Source: Algoriphagus aquimarinus
GTDB lineage: Bacteria; Bacteroidota; Bacteroidia; Cytophagales; Cyclobacteriaceae
Reading direction: 5' to 3'
Length of the DNA: 64,000 nt
Assembly: GCF_900112005.1 (NCBI RefSeq)
Contig: NZ_FOKK01000004.1
Coordinates: 124,001-188,000, forward strand
The notes below the pieces were generated by a model. That model searched no databases, was not told the DNA's origin, and worked only from the letters and a program-made list of their open reading frames with translations. Below are positions 1 to 9,390 of the stretch, piece after piece. Both the position numbers and the translations under genes were made by a program. Numbering within the stretch: position 1 is the first letter of the stretch; each line of letters starts with the position of its first letter.

Positions 1-413
1 ATGTTTCTGAAGAAGAACTATCAAAATTTGTTAGTGAATTCAATGACCTTGGTTTCGTACCAAGAAAATCTATGAAAGAGATTCAGGCTCAATTTAAAAC
101 AGCCGTTGATCTTTACTTAGAAAAATTGAGTCCAGATGGAGCCGGAAGAGAAGACTTCCTTTTCAGATTAAATCTGAATAGACTACAGTCGGATCCGAAC
201 GCAGTGAAAACTCTTAATAAGAAAGAGCATGGTATTCGCAAGCAAATTTCTGAATTGGAGAATAACATCACCTTGTGGAAAAACAATTTGGAATTCTTTG
301 CTGCTTCTAGAACTGCAGATAAATTGAAAGATCAGTTTGATCTAAAGATCCAAAAAGCAGAAGAAGAGGTCGAAAAACTGAAAAGTAAGCTGTCAATTAT
401 AAGGGAGTTTTAA
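1..413 (+). CDS. DUF349 domain protein, 3' end (partial)
   Basis: The reading frame is open from base 3 and continues from outside the window; the first in-window ATG (72) is internal, because the residues before it (FNDLGFVPRKS) read on smoothly into the rest. The visible part (about 136 residues) is charged and helical: it has the DUF349-like pattern of short helical repeats with LGFVPRK and a Glu/Lys-rich coiled-coil tail. DUF349 proteins are large cytoplasmic helical proteins of unclear function. The family call rests only on the C-terminus, so it is moderate. It is followed after about 100 bases by a tRNA gene with its own promoter. Confidence 0.65.
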   Translation, partial: VSEEELSKFVSEFNDLGFVPRKSMKEIQAQFKTAVDLYLEKLSPDGAGREDFLFRLNLNRLQSDPNAVKTLNKKEHGIRKQISELENNITLWKNNLEFFAASRTADKLKDQFDLKIQKAEEEVEKLKSKLSIIREF

Positions 414-461
414 ATTTTTCTCACTCAGAATAAGGAAGATAGGATTTTTCTTTTCTGAGGG

Positions 462-493
462 TTTGGAGCGAATAAAGTGAACCTCTATATTTG
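462..493 (+). promoter_or_regulatory. Bacteroidota-type promoter of tRNA-Thr
   Basis: TTTG at 462-465 and TATATTTG at 486-493 are separated by 20 bases. This fits the Bacteroidota sigma-ABfr consensus TTTG-N19-21-TAnnTTTG. The expected transcription start falls about 10-15 bases before the tRNA. Confidence 0.7.
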
Positions 494-513
494 CATCACC
501 AATACGGAAAAAA

Positions 514-586
<73 letters not shown>

Positions 587-587
587 C

Positions 588-618
588 AAAAAGAGAAACA
601 GAAATGTTTCTCTTTTTT
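588..618. terminator. Bidirectional terminator after tRNA-Thr
   Basis: The stem AAAGAGAAACA / TGTTTCTCTTT has a GAAA loop, an A-run on the left and a T-run on the right. It can end the tRNA transcript on the plus strand and the small membrane protein gene on the minus strand. Confidence 0.85.
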
Positions 619-645
619 GGTTTTAGGGCATTTTTTATTCCAGTT

Positions 646-903
646 CTAAATCTGAATTTCCTTATCGATTGTGGCTTCGGATATTTCAGCAACCATCATA
701 AGGAATATGGAGATGCCTAGGCAACTGAAAAAAGTAATAAAGAATGAGTTGATAGTCGCGTCCTTATATATCCTCATAATGAAGGGCGTTAGGAAAACAA
801 TTAAGGCAACTAGTTTTAAAACTTTAGCGCCTATGGATATTGCAGGATGATATTTTGGATTGATCCGCAAATTGGAAGGAAGGTAATTTCTTTTGCTTTT
901 CAT
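646..903 (-). CDS. Small two-helix membrane protein, unknown function
   Basis: This 85-residue protein is not recognised. It has two hydrophobic segments at about residues 25-44 and 52-72, a basic N-terminus (MKSKRNYLPSNLR) and a short acidic C-terminus. That suggests an inner-membrane hairpin with the N-terminus in the cytoplasm. It is an isolated gene lying between two terminators and reads toward the tRNA terminator. Codon use looks like that of its neighbours, so it is probably real. Confidence 0.6.
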   Translation of the reverse strand: MKSKRNYLPSNLRINPKYHPAISIGAKVLKLVALIVFLTPFIMRIYKDATINSFFITFFSCLGISIFLMMVAEISEATIDKEIQI

Positions 904-1054
904 GATTACTTTGGGTTTAACATATTAAGAAATCCGAGCTACTGACAGAAAACCATGTAGAATGATGAATTCCTTTGCTTAATAAGATAATGTTTATTCC
1001 TTAAATAATCTGTCTCGTGAAATATTATTTCGATATGCTACGGGTGCAAAAACT

Positions 1055-1091
1055 AAAAAGCTCCTTACATAGAAAAAGTAAGGAGCTTTTT
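1055..1091. terminator. Bidirectional terminator
   Basis: The stem AAAAAGCTCCTTAC / GTAAGGAGCTTTTT encloses a 9-base loop. It is placed to end the SGNH hydrolase gene on the minus strand. Confidence 0.9.
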
Positions 1092-1163
1092 AATGTGATC
1101 GAATGAAAGATGTGCTAATCTGCCTTTTTATTAACTTGTTTTAAGTGAAGCTATGCTTGCCAC

Positions 1164-1880
1164 TTATTTTGGCCAGGCTAGAAAAGCTACTTGAAGCTCT
1201 CCCAGTCTTTCGTAACCAGTCGCATTCATATGGATTGGGTCGGTGTAATAAAGATCTTTGTTATAAACGCTATAACCGCCTAATGTGAACTGATCCAAGT
1301 AAGGAAGACCATGAAGTTCACAGATTCGTTTTTGCATCGCCACATAGGCTTGCATTCCGTTTTCTGCGAAAGGATCATAGGCTCCTCTGTCATTAAATGC
1401 TTTACTGGAAGTGAAAAAGTAGATCTGTGCTTTTGGATTGAGCTCGTAGATCTTTTTGATACAATAGTTGATGCCACCTGCCTGCGTGATAAGCTTGCTT
1501 TCGTCAAAACCATCGAATTCAGTATAGTCGGTATAGCTACCCACATCCCGCTTATTGGTGTAGTCATTGGTTGAAGCCCAAAGAATGTAGATATCAAAGA
1601 CTCCAGCTTCATCTACCTGCTGCTGAAGAGATTTTCCTTGAAGTGAAGAAAAACCTGCCCCGCCCACACCGTAATTGGTAATACGCATTCCTAGTTGTTC
1701 CTTCCACATTACCTTGGCAATGTCACTAGCGGGAATTACAGACACCGATCCTCCAAAAACAGCCACTGACTTACCGTAATTAGACGAAGCTTTCAATGCT
1801 ATTCCCTCTAGGTTTTGAGCAAAAGCCTGAGTACACAGAAAGGCAAATAGAATAATTAGATAGTTCTTGATTCCACTCAT
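1164..1880 (-). CDS. Secreted SGNH/GDSL-family hydrolase
   Basis: The 238-residue protein starts with a signal peptide (cleavage likely after AFA, residue 21). The SGNH blocks can be followed: block I is FGGSVS (42-47), so the nucleophile is Ser45 in a GGS rather than GDS context. Block II is GVGG (71-74), block III is WASTND (101-106, Asn105), and block V is DPIH (214-217), giving the Asp/His pair. The family hydrolyses esters, often acetyl groups on carbohydrates, but the substrate cannot be told. It is a single gene between a terminator and a divergent small secreted protein gene. The Ser-Gly-Asn-His assignment is good; the specific activity is not. Confidence 0.82.
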   Translation of the reverse strand: MSGIKNYLIILFAFLCTQAFAQNLEGIALKASSNYGKSVAVFGGSVSVIPASDIAKVMWKEQLGMRITNYGVGGAGFSSLQGKSLQQQVDEAGVFDIYILWASTNDYTNKRDVGSYTDYTEFDGFDESKLITQAGGINYCIKKIYELNPKAQIYFFTSSKAFNDRGAYDPFAENGMQAYVAMQKRICELHGLPYLDQFTLGGYSVYNKDLYYTDPIHMNATGYERLGELQVAFLAWPK

Positions 1881-2122
1881 CGTTTGTTGCTGTTTAATAG
1901 GTTGAAGTAAAATGAATTAATTTGATAATAATACACCAGTATGGTTTAGTGATAAATTATAGATTCCAATCAAATTTAAGGCTAGGAGCTCTTGAAAGCT
2001 ATTAAGGCTGATTACTAGTCGTAGAAGACAACTTAGTTTATCGAAAATATCTAATCACATAATTTGAGTATTCAGGTATTTTCTCCTTATTGTATCAATA
2101 TAATACATTAACCCAAATACCC

Positions 2123-2497
2123 ATGAAAAGAAAAATTACAATCTTAGGCAGCTTAGTGTTACTAGTGACAATGAGCTTTGCATTTGCCCTTACTAGCCCT
2201 GATGAAAAATATTTCGAAGGTAAATGGTCTGTACTTATCAAAGGAACTCCTAATGGAGATGCTACCATCCCAATGAGATTTGAAACCGTAGATGGCAAAA
2301 CTACTGGCTACTTCACTGAAGAAGGTGCTGCTGAAGAGAAAAAAATGAGCACTGCTACTATTAAAGACGATGTAATCAATACTTCATTTAACATCTCTGG
2401 TTATGATGTGACTTTGTCATTAAAGAAAGTGGATGCTGATAATGCCAAAGGTGACCTTATGGGCATGTTTGACGCAGAAGGTAAAAGAGTTAAATAA
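2123..2497 (+). CDS. Small secreted beta-rich protein, unknown function
   Basis: The chosen ATG at 2123 gives 124 residues and places a signal peptide at the very N-terminus (MKRKITILGSLVLLV...FAFA); an in-frame ATG at 2090 would put eleven unrelated residues before it. The mature part has alternating polar and hydrophobic strands (GKWSVLIKG, MRFETVDGKTTGYF, YDVTLSLKKV) and looks like a small beta-sandwich or lipocalin-like fold exported to the periplasm. No catalytic motif is seen. It is followed directly by a strong terminator, so it is monocistronic. Confidence 0.7.
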   Translation: MKRKITILGSLVLLVTMSFAFALTSPDEKYFEGKWSVLIKGTPNGDATIPMRFETVDGKTTGYFTEEGAAEEKKMSTATIKDDVINTSFNISGYDVTLSLKKVDADNAKGDLMGMFDAEGKRVK

Positions 2498-2551
2498 TTT
2501 ACCTTTGCACATCTAAAAAAGTGTGAATAACCCAATCTATCTATATATATG

Positions 2552-2586
2552 AAAAAAGGTGGCAGAACGTTCTGCCACCTTTTTTA
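2552..2586. terminator. Strong bidirectional terminator
   Basis: A perfect 22-base palindrome built on GGTGGCAGAA / TTCTGCCACC is flanked by six A on the left and six T on the right. It serves the small secreted protein gene and, in the other direction, the oxidoreductase ending at 2690. Confidence 0.92.
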
Positions 2587-2689
2587 GTCTTGTAACCCAA
2601 TCTAATCCAGTATTCAGTTTACTAGAAGCAGCTAACTGCTCTTCGATCACATCCCACTGATTATTGTTTTTTGTCCTAGGACATCATTT

Positions 2690-3802
2690 TTATTTTAAGG
2701 TAAAGGCCGGTAACTGAATGATTTTTCCGCCATCCATTGCTGACTCATGAGCCAAAATCCCGACACAGGTAATATTTGCTGATTCCTGAGCATCTGGGTA
2801 AGGTGCTCTGTCATCTGATAGTGCATTTAAGAACTCATTGACCAAGTGTGGATGTGATCCACCGTGGCCAGATCCTTGAATAAAAGATAAATGCTGATTA
2901 TCATCGCCGTCATATACACCAGCGGTAGTGAATGGAGCAATTTCTGCCGGCAGCAAATGTCCATAATCAGGAATTTTAACTTTCTCAGGGCTTTCACCCG
3001 TATGAATCACGGAGTCCTCGTGCTCAATCAAAGTCCACTCAAAGGACTTTTTAGAGCCATACACATCAAAACTCTCTCTGTACTGTCTAGCAGTATTGAA
3101 AAGCGACCTCGTCACCTCAGCAGACAAGTCTGAATCTTTAAATTTGATATGGCAAGTTTCTATGGCGAAAGGAGAACCATACTTAGGAATCAAATCCTCA
3201 TCTATACGCCCTGAACCGAAACAGGACACATATTCAGCCTGTGCCTTTGGCAAAGCCAAAACGGGTCCCACGCAATGCGTAGCGTAATGCATAGGAGGGA
3301 GGCCTTCCCAGTAACCTGGCCAGCCTGCCATTTCCTGCTGATGAGACGCTCTTAGAAACTGAATTTTTCCCAATTCACCCTTCTCATACATTTCCTTCAC
3401 AAAAAGGAATTCACGGCTATAAATCACCGTTTCCATCATCATATAAGTCAAGCCCGTTCTTTGAACTTCTTCCACGATTTTCTTACAGTCTTCTACAGAA
3501 GTAGCCATAGGAACAGTACAAGCCACGTGCTTGCCAGCTCTAAGCGCTTTTAGGGATTGCTCCGCATGATTTTGAATGGGAGTATTGATATGAACTGCAT
3601 CGATATCCGGATCTTTCAGCAACTCATCGTAATCCGTATATACTTTCTCGATTCCGAATGCTTTGGCAATTTCCTCGGCCTTTTCCTTATTTCTTTGGCA
3701 GATGGCATACATGTTTGCCAGGGTATGCTTTTGATAGATCGGAATAAACTCGGCTCCAAATCCAAGGCCTATAATTGCGATATTGAATTGTTTCTTACTC
3801 AT
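2690..3802 (-). CDS. Gfo/Idh/MocA-family NAD(P)-dependent oxidoreductase, CTVPMA subfamily
   Basis: This 370-residue cytoplasmic protein has an N-terminal Rossmann domain with the dinucleotide-binding turn GLGFGA (12-17) and a C-terminal alpha/beta substrate domain typical of Gfo/Idh/MocA enzymes, which oxidise or reduce sugars and cyclitols. The usual EKP motif, whose lysine assists catalysis, is replaced by CTVPMA (95-100), so the lysine is absent; the Rossmann turn remains intact. It lies about 165 bases downstream of a sugar isomerase gene on the same strand. Together with the large sugar-dehydrogenase-like lipoprotein, that suggests a shared carbohydrate pathway. The substrate is unknown. 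Confidence 0.88.
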   Translation of the reverse strand: MSKKQFNIAIIGLGFGAEFIPIYQKHTLANMYAICQRNKEKAEEIAKAFGIEKVYTDYDELLKDPDIDAVHINTPIQNHAEQSLKALRAGKHVACTVPMATSVEDCKKIVEEVQRTGLTYMMMETVIYSREFLFVKEMYEKGELGKIQFLRASHQQEMAGWPGYWEGLPPMHYATHCVGPVLALPKAQAEYVSCFGSGRIDEDLIPKYGSPFAIETCHIKFKDSDLSAEVTRSLFNTARQYRESFDVYGSKKSFEWTLIEHEDSVIHTGESPEKVKIPDYGHLLPAEIAPFTTAGVYDGDDNQHLSFIQGSGHGGSHPHLVNEFLNALSDDRAPYPDAQESANITCVGILAHESAMDGGKIIQLPAFTLK

Positions 3803-3967
3803 GATGTTCTTATTCTATTGGTTAAAAAAGGTCTTGTTCGTTGTTTGTTATTGGTTGTGAGTTGTGGGTTTTTTGTTTCTGGAATACTGATGCAAATGTC
3901 AGAATTACAAATCTCACCTAGGTAATCTTCCAAATACGGAATGAGCTCGTAATTCTTAAATCGTAAT

Positions 3968-4828
3968 TCATTCGGAGGCCCATTTTCTCAAAAACTCTAG
4001 TCCTTCTTTGGCGAAGCCATCCTGAGATGGTACCAAAGGTTTCCAGATACACACTGCTCCTGCGAGCTCTTTGACGTCTGGAGTGAAGCTTTCTATAGAA
4101 ACTACACCTTGGTAATTGATCGCCTCTAAACCTCGCTTATAAGCTGCCCAAGGAGCTGTACCAGTCCCTGGAGTTCCACGGTAATTCTCAGACACCTGAA
4201 AATGAATCAATTTATCTCCAGCAAGTTTGATGGCAGCTTCAGGATTTGGCTCCTCGATATTCATGTGAAAGCCATCCAAAATCACCTTAGCTTCCGGCTC
4301 GTTGATATCCTCAATCAATCGCATCAACTCCTCACAGGTATTGATTAGATCAGTTTCGAAGCGATTCAATGTTTCCAAAGCAATGTCCAAACCGAACTTA
4401 CGGGCAGTTTGACAAACGATTCGAAGGTTGGTCACTGCTCTATTCCACTCTACTTTTTTCTGTTCAGGAGAAACCAATCTGGCTTTGCCCACAGCTGAGT
4501 ACATAGGTCCAGCTACGAATTTGGCATCCAAGCCCGCAGCTATCTCAAAACACTGATCCAAATACTCAAAGCTGGTTTTATGAAAGGAAGCATCTTCATT
4601 GGTGAAGTCTCTGCTTGTACCAAAAGCCCCGCAGATAACGGCCTCAAGGCCATTATCGTGAAGCGCTTGCCTTACTACAGGAATATCTATCAAGGCTGGA
4701 TCTTCGACAGGAATCTCCACCACATCATAGCCATACTCCTTTATTTTAGGCAAAAGAGAAAGTGTACTTGTATTGAAAGGGGAAGTCCATAACCAGGTAC
4801 TTACCCCGAATTTCACGTCTAAAGCCAT
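3968..4828 (-). CDS. Sugar isomerase/epimerase, D-tagatose 3-epimerase-like TIM barrel
   Basis: The start at 4828 is preferred: it lies two bases after the stop of the upstream gene (TAAGGATG), which points to translational coupling, while a longer frame to 4885 would overlap that gene. The 286-residue TIM barrel keeps the ligands of the tagatose/psicose 3-epimerase family in order: Glu152 (ALETLNRFETD), Asp185 and His188 (ILDGFHMN), His209 and Glu214-Arg217 (HFQVSENYR), and Glu246 (SIESF). This family binds a divalent metal and moves a proton between C2 and C3 of keto sugars, and some members handle oxidised sugars. Substrate here is unknown. Confidence 0.87.
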   Translation of the reverse strand: MALDVKFGVSTWLWTSPFNTSTLSLLPKIKEYGYDVVEIPVEDPALIDIPVVRQALHDNGLEAVICGAFGTSRDFTNEDASFHKTSFEYLDQCFEIAAGLDAKFVAGPMYSAVGKARLVSPEQKKVEWNRAVTNLRIVCQTARKFGLDIALETLNRFETDLINTCEELMRLIEDINEPEAKVILDGFHMNIEEPNPEAAIKLAGDKLIHFQVSENYRGTPGTGTAPWAAYKRGLEAINYQGVVSIESFTPDVKELAGAVCIWKPLVPSQDGFAKEGLEFLRKWASE

Positions 4829-4830
4829 CC

Positions 4831-7800
4831 TTATTCTACTATTATGATTCCGTTCATCAGTCTCCAGTGACCTGGAACTGTACAAACAAATGGGTATTCT
4901 CCAGGCTCATTTGGCACTGTGAATACTAGGGATTCTTTTCCGTTTGGATCCACTAATCTAGAAGCAACAATCACTTCTGGGATTTTAGGAACGAAATTCT
5001 GCTCGGCGCCTTTTGGATCACGTGCAAGTTCATCTGCGGCTTTACCTATAGCTTCCAAAGAGCCTTTTTTACCGATCACCATATTATGTTGCATGAAGTC
5101 AGGGTTTTCGAAATCAATCGTCACCTGAGTTCCAGCCTTCACTTTGATGGATGTCTTATTGAACTTCATCTCGTGTGGAACTACAGCGATTTTGATCACC
5201 GTGCCACCAGCAGGAGTGGTAGTTGGTTTAGCCTCAGCAGTAGCAGTTTGCTGTGCGACTCCAACACCTGGCTTACGTAAAGCCAAACTGGATTTGTTGC
5301 TCAAGCGACCGTTGAACCACCAATCTCCTTCGTATTTACCAATTCTATTTCTACTGTCATCTTGACCCACTCGTACCCGAGTAGGAGTAAGGGACTCTGT
5401 AAACAATCCTTTGGTTTTGCCTTTTGCTACTTCTTCACCGTCAATTTTCAAACTCATACGTCCATCTTCTTTCAGTGAAGCATCGATGGTAAATTGCTCT
5501 TCCGGCATATTTTTGCGGGAACTGATGATCTCTACTTTTCCATCCTGAGCTACAGCAAAATGAACAGCATTCTTAAAGATGTACAGCTCGTAACCATTTG
5601 TAGCATTACCTTGAGCAGCAAGAATTCCTCTCATCTCATCATCACCTTTGGAAACAATAATCTTGATATCAATCTCTTTTCCCACTGGATCTGGAGGGAA
5701 AAGAATCGTGTTTCTCTGATCCAAATTGTATTGCTCTGCAACTAAGCTTCTGGAGATTCTATCTGCAAGGCTCAATTCCTGACCTTTGACATCCTGCATA
5801 GCGCTAGCACTTTCTCTCTCTGCAAAAGCAGTTGGATGTGAAAGCACAGCCGCGAAAATAGCCTGGGGTAAATAAGCGTCTTTCTGATTGTCCTCGTCAT
5901 TGGTAGCTTCCAAAAGCTTTTTGGCTACATCTACAGAGAATGGCATCTCAGAAGCTGCAAGGAATGCATACTTTCTAGTGTGGAGATCCTGATCTTGAAG
6001 CAGATTACCAGCTAAAATAGCTGACATGGCTGAAGGATTTTTAGGAAGTACACGAAGTGCATTCTTACGAACTGCAGCAGATGGATGGCTTAACGCTTTC
6101 TCCACTACCTGCTGTGCAGCAGCATTATTTCCGTCCAAAACACCTAGACCATGAAGCGCCCAAAGTGCATTGACAGCAGGTCCATTGATACCGATGGCAT
6201 CTACTTTTTGATTGTTGATGAGATCATACAAGCCTTCTACTACGTCCAAGTCCTTGGATTCTACGATCAATCGCTGAGCAGTTAATCTCCAGAACATGTT
6301 CTCACTTTGAATCGCAGCCAAAAGCTCATCTGATTCAGCATCTTTCAAATTGAAGATTTTGGATGGCTCACCACCTTTATACGTAACGCGGTAGATTCTA
6401 CCATGCTCTCTGTCACGCAAAGGATTGATATAAGCATTCCCTTCTCCATTTTCACGGCCTCTAGGCGTAGGATTATGTTGGATGATAAAGTTGTACCAAT
6501 CAGCCACCCAAAGCGATCCGTCAGGACCAACTTCTGCATGCACAGGGGAGAACCATTCGTCAGAACTCGCCAAAATGTTGAAATTATTTTTCTCAGTATA
6601 GCCAGAGCCTTTAGGAAGGATTTTAGCATTGTGAAGCACACGTCCCGTAGGTTCTGCTACGAACGCAATAGAGTTCCAGTATTTCTCAGGAAAGCTTCTT
6701 GCAGTATAGAAGTTATGCCCAGCAGCAGCTGTATAGCTTCCATGCCAATCCACTTGTCTTAAGAAAGGTGTAATGTGAGGCATGTCATAGTGCGTGTCAA
6801 TACCGTGTACAGTATTCGCAGATCCCTGATAGATTGGTCTCTTCAGGAAGTTGTTCGCCATAGAGAAATACACCGAGTGCTGTCCGTTGGCAGTAGAGAT
6901 GAAAGTTTCAAAATCCTCTGTGAAACCCAGTCCCCAAGTATTATTACTAGTATGTCCCAAATATTCCAGGTTAGTACCGTCTGGACTGAATCGGTAAACT
7001 CCCTGAGAGAAGGAGTGAGATACCCCACTTACTTCACCTTTGAAGCCTGAGTAACCCAATACTCCCCATACCTTATTATCAAAACCGTATTTCAGGTTTG
7101 ATGGGCCAGCGTGAGTATCGCTTTTGCCCCAGCCTGTGATCAAAACTTCTCTTACATCAGCGACATCATCGCCGTCAGTATCTTTTAGGAAAATAAAATC
7201 TGGTGCCATGGAGATTAAAACTCCACCATTAATCATGGTCATACTGGTTGGGATATTTAGGCCTTCGGCAAAAACAGTCACCTTATCAGCTTTACCATCT
7301 CCATCTGTATCTTCCAGAATCTTGATTTTATCATCACCGCCTTCTTTGCGGATTTCGTTAGGGTAATCAGTCGTTTCGAAAACAAACAATCTACCACGCT
7401 CATCCCAAGCCATTGCCATAGGATTGATGATCATAGGTTCAGAGGCAAAAAGCTCCAATTCAAAGCCTACTGGCACCTGAATCAGTTTCATTGATTCCTC
7501 AGGAGAAAGTGGCAACTGGTAACGAGGTGCCGGATCTCTTTTCTCATAATTAGGAATATCCGCATCCTCAAACTGTGGAGTAGGAATATTGTATTCAGTT
7601 AAAAGCTTATTCACTTTATCACCTACAGCCCAAAGGATACCGTTTGCTATTAGATTTTGGAATTCTTTTTTCTCCCAAGTCTTCTCATTGTGACCATACG
7701 CTGTATAGAATACACGGCCTTTTCCCTGCTCACGAACCCAAGTATAAGGTTCTTTCTTATCGCCTTCTACACGCTCCATGAGCACATGCATATCAGGATT

Positions 7801-8355
7801 CACCTGGCTGTGTACATATGTTTCATCCCAAGTTTCAAACTCAGAAATGCCTTGCATCACTGGATGAGCTGCATCTACGATGGCTGCGGTGAAATCACCG
7901 GTACCATGTGTGCTGAACTGTCCACCAACTGCATCTATAAACCAAGGAGAATTTTGGAAACAAAAAGAAGCGCTGTGAATAGGAATCAACGCTTTACCGC
8001 CTTCAATATAAGACTTCAGGGCAGCTTCCTGCTCTGGCGTAATTTGCTCATGATTGGCATAGATCATCAAGCCATCATAATTATTTAGCGTCGTTTCATT
8101 CAGATCATTTACATCGGTAGTGTACGTGAGGTTAATTCCTTTTTGGAAAAGAGGAGTTTCTAAGTACATCATCAATTTCTCTGAATTGTGATGCTCACTT
8201 TCATGCCCTAGAACTAGAATTTCTACACGCCTAGGGTCAGTGGAAGAGAGAAAGTTTTTGTTGCTATTGCCACCGCATCCAGCGAGAAATGCAAGCATTA
8301 AGATCACCATTCCTACGAAGGGTGACTTAGGTAATTTTGGGGTTTTCAAATTCAT
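4831..8355 (-). CDS. Mosaic lipoprotein: ThuA-like, membrane-bound-dehydrogenase-like, HEAT, lectin-like and cupredoxin regions
   Basis: This 1174-residue protein has a lipobox LAGC (Cys27). Residues about 45-250 resemble ThuA (trehalose-utilisation, glutamine-amidotransferase-like fold). About 290-660 match the six-bladed propeller of sorbosone/glucose-dehydrogenase-like proteins (putative membrane-bound dehydrogenase type), with DTDGDGKAD calcium-type loops. About 665-850 are HEAT-like helical repeats, and about 860-1030 form a beta-sandwich resembling a lectin or DUF1080 fold. Residues 1053-1174 are an azurin/plastocyanin domain with type-1 copper ligands His1090, Cys1158, His1163 and Met1167. 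No CxxCH haem site was seen, unlike many relatives. It probably works on the cell surface or in the periplasm, passing electrons from a sugar to copper. It is first in a minus-strand operon, opposite an AraC regulator. Confidence 0.85.
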   Translation of the reverse strand: MNLKTPKLPKSPFVGMVILMLAFLAGCGGNSNKNFLSSTDPRRVEILVLGHESEHHNSEKLMMYLETPLFQKGINLTYTTDVNDLNETTLNNYDGLMIYANHEQITPEQEAALKSYIEGGKALIPIHSASFCFQNSPWFIDAVGGQFSTHGTGDFTAAIVDAAHPVMQGISEFETWDETYVHSQVNPDMHVLMERVEGDKKEPYTWVREQGKGRVFYTAYGHNEKTWEKKEFQNLIANGILWAVGDKVNKLLTEYNIPTPQFEDADIPNYEKRDPAPRYQLPLSPEESMKLIQVPVGFELELFASEPMIINPMAMAWDERGRLFVFETTDYPNEIRKEGGDDKIKILEDTDGDGKADKVTVFAEGLNIPTSMTMINGGVLISMAPDFIFLKDTDGDDVADVREVLITGWGKSDTHAGPSNLKYGFDNKVWGVLGYSGFKGEVSGVSHSFSQGVYRFSPDGTNLEYLGHTSNNTWGLGFTEDFETFISTANGQHSVYFSMANNFLKRPIYQGSANTVHGIDTHYDMPHITPFLRQVDWHGSYTAAAGHNFYTARSFPEKYWNSIAFVAEPTGRVLHNAKILPKGSGYTEKNNFNILASSDEWFSPVHAEVGPDGSLWVADWYNFIIQHNPTPRGRENGEGNAYINPLRDREHGRIYRVTYKGGEPSKIFNLKDAESDELLAAIQSENMFWRLTAQRLIVESKDLDVVEGLYDLINNQKVDAIGINGPAVNALWALHGLGVLDGNNAAAQQVVEKALSHPSAAVRKNALRVLPKNPSAMSAILAGNLLQDQDLHTRKYAFLAASEMPFSVDVAKKLLEATNDEDNQKDAYLPQAIFAAVLSHPTAFAERESASAMQDVKGQELSLADRISRSLVAEQYNLDQRNTILFPPDPVGKEIDIKIIVSKGDDEMRGILAAQGNATNGYELYIFKNAVHFAVAQDGKVEIISSRKNMPEEQFTIDASLKEDGRMSLKIDGEEVAKGKTKGLFTESLTPTRVRVGQDDSRNRIGKYEGDWWFNGRLSNKSSLALRKPGVGVAQQTATAEAKPTTTPAGGTVIKIAVVPHEMKFNKTSIKVKAGTQVTIDFENPDFMQHNMVIGKKGSLEAIGKAADELARDPKGAEQNFVPKIPEVIVASRLVDPNGKESLVFTVPNEPGEYPFVCTVPGHWRLMNGIIIVE

Positions 8356-8497
8356 ATTAAGATTAGGGTATTTTTTAGATGACTAAATTCCTGTATTAAT
8401 CCCATGATTTCTCCCTGTTTAAGCTTGAAAAATGACTGAATTATGATTAATTACAGCTTTAATCGACTGGAATAGTAGAATAAATCAGATATAATCC

Positions 8498-9370
8498 ATG
8501 AAGAAACCATTGCAAAAATCAAAAATCCCCAGTAATAAGGTTTTTGTTATCAAGGAATTACGGGAGTCTTACTTAGATAAATACTGGCATTCTCATGAAG
8601 AATATCAATTGAACGTAATTCTAAAGGGTAGGGGAACCCGTTATATCGGAGATCACATGAAACCTTTCAAGGAAGGTGACTTGGTACTCACCGGTCCAAA
8701 TCTTCCCCATGTCTGGCGAAGTGACAATGCTTACTTTGTTCCTGAAAATGGGTTGGACACGCATGACATTGTTATCTATTTTCCTGAAAGTTTTCTGGGT
8801 AAAGATGCTTTGGAAAAAGAAGAGTTTGAGGAAATTGGGAAACTGCTGGCAAAAGCTGATAGAGGATTGGAAATAACCGGTCACACTAATCGTACCGTGA
8901 CCAAAATGATGAAGGAGCTTGTTCATCGTAAAGGAGGAGCGAGTATTATTGGCCTCTTGGAGATTTTGGAAGTGCTGGCTCATTCCACAGAACTTGCACC
9001 GATTACCCATATAGATTACAAGAGTAATTACACCGCACATGAGAAAGATAAAATCTCCGAAATACTGGAATATGTGCTGAAGAACTTCAAGGAAAAAATT
9101 ACCCTAAAGGATGTAGCATCCCTAGCGAACATGTCTGAAAGTGCTTTTAGCAGGTATTTTAAAACTCGCGTGAATAAATCCTTCTCTGATTTTCTAGGCG
9201 ATGTACGAATCAGTAATGCCCGAAAACTCCTGCATGATGAAGATCTGAACATTAGTCAGGTATGTTACGAAAGTGGATTTCCCACGCTGTCTAATTTCAA
9301 TAAGCAGTTTAAAGACCGCATTGGTAAAACTCCTCTAAACTATAAGAAGGAGTACATGGAGCCATTTTGA
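8498..9370 (+). CDS. AraC-family transcriptional regulator with cupin sensor domain
   Basis: The 290-residue protein has an N-terminal cupin-like ligand domain (HSHEEYQL...GEGDLVLTGPNLPHVW pattern, about residues 28-80) and a C-terminal pair of helix-turn-helix motifs (about 185-290: ITLKDVASLANMSESAFSRYFK, then the second HTH with ISQVCYESGFPTLSNFNKQFK and the closing GKTPLNYK). This is the classic AraC/XylS layout for carbohydrate regulators. It is divergent from the mosaic lipoprotein gene with about 140 bases between them, so it likely controls that sugar operon and itself. The ligand is unknown. Confidence 0.93.
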   Translation: MKKPLQKSKIPSNKVFVIKELRESYLDKYWHSHEEYQLNVILKGRGTRYIGDHMKPFKEGDLVLTGPNLPHVWRSDNAYFVPENGLDTHDIVIYFPESFLGKDALEKEEFEEIGKLLAKADRGLEITGHTNRTVTKMMKELVHRKGGASIIGLLEILEVLAHSTELAPITHIDYKSNYTAHEKDKISEILEYVLKNFKEKITLKDVASLANMSESAFSRYFKTRVNKSFSDFLGDVRISNARKLLHDEDLNISQVCYESGFPTLSNFNKQFKDRIGKTPLNYKKEYMEPF

Positions 9371-9390
9371 GAAATTATTCTTTCAGGATT

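Noticed and set aside
7657-8088. 143-residue frame on the plus strand
   Set aside because: Antisense inside the mosaic lipoprotein gene, whose domains are clear over this range.
4831-8355. C-type cytochrome function
   Set aside because: No CxxCH motif was found; copper ligands in the last domain are present instead.
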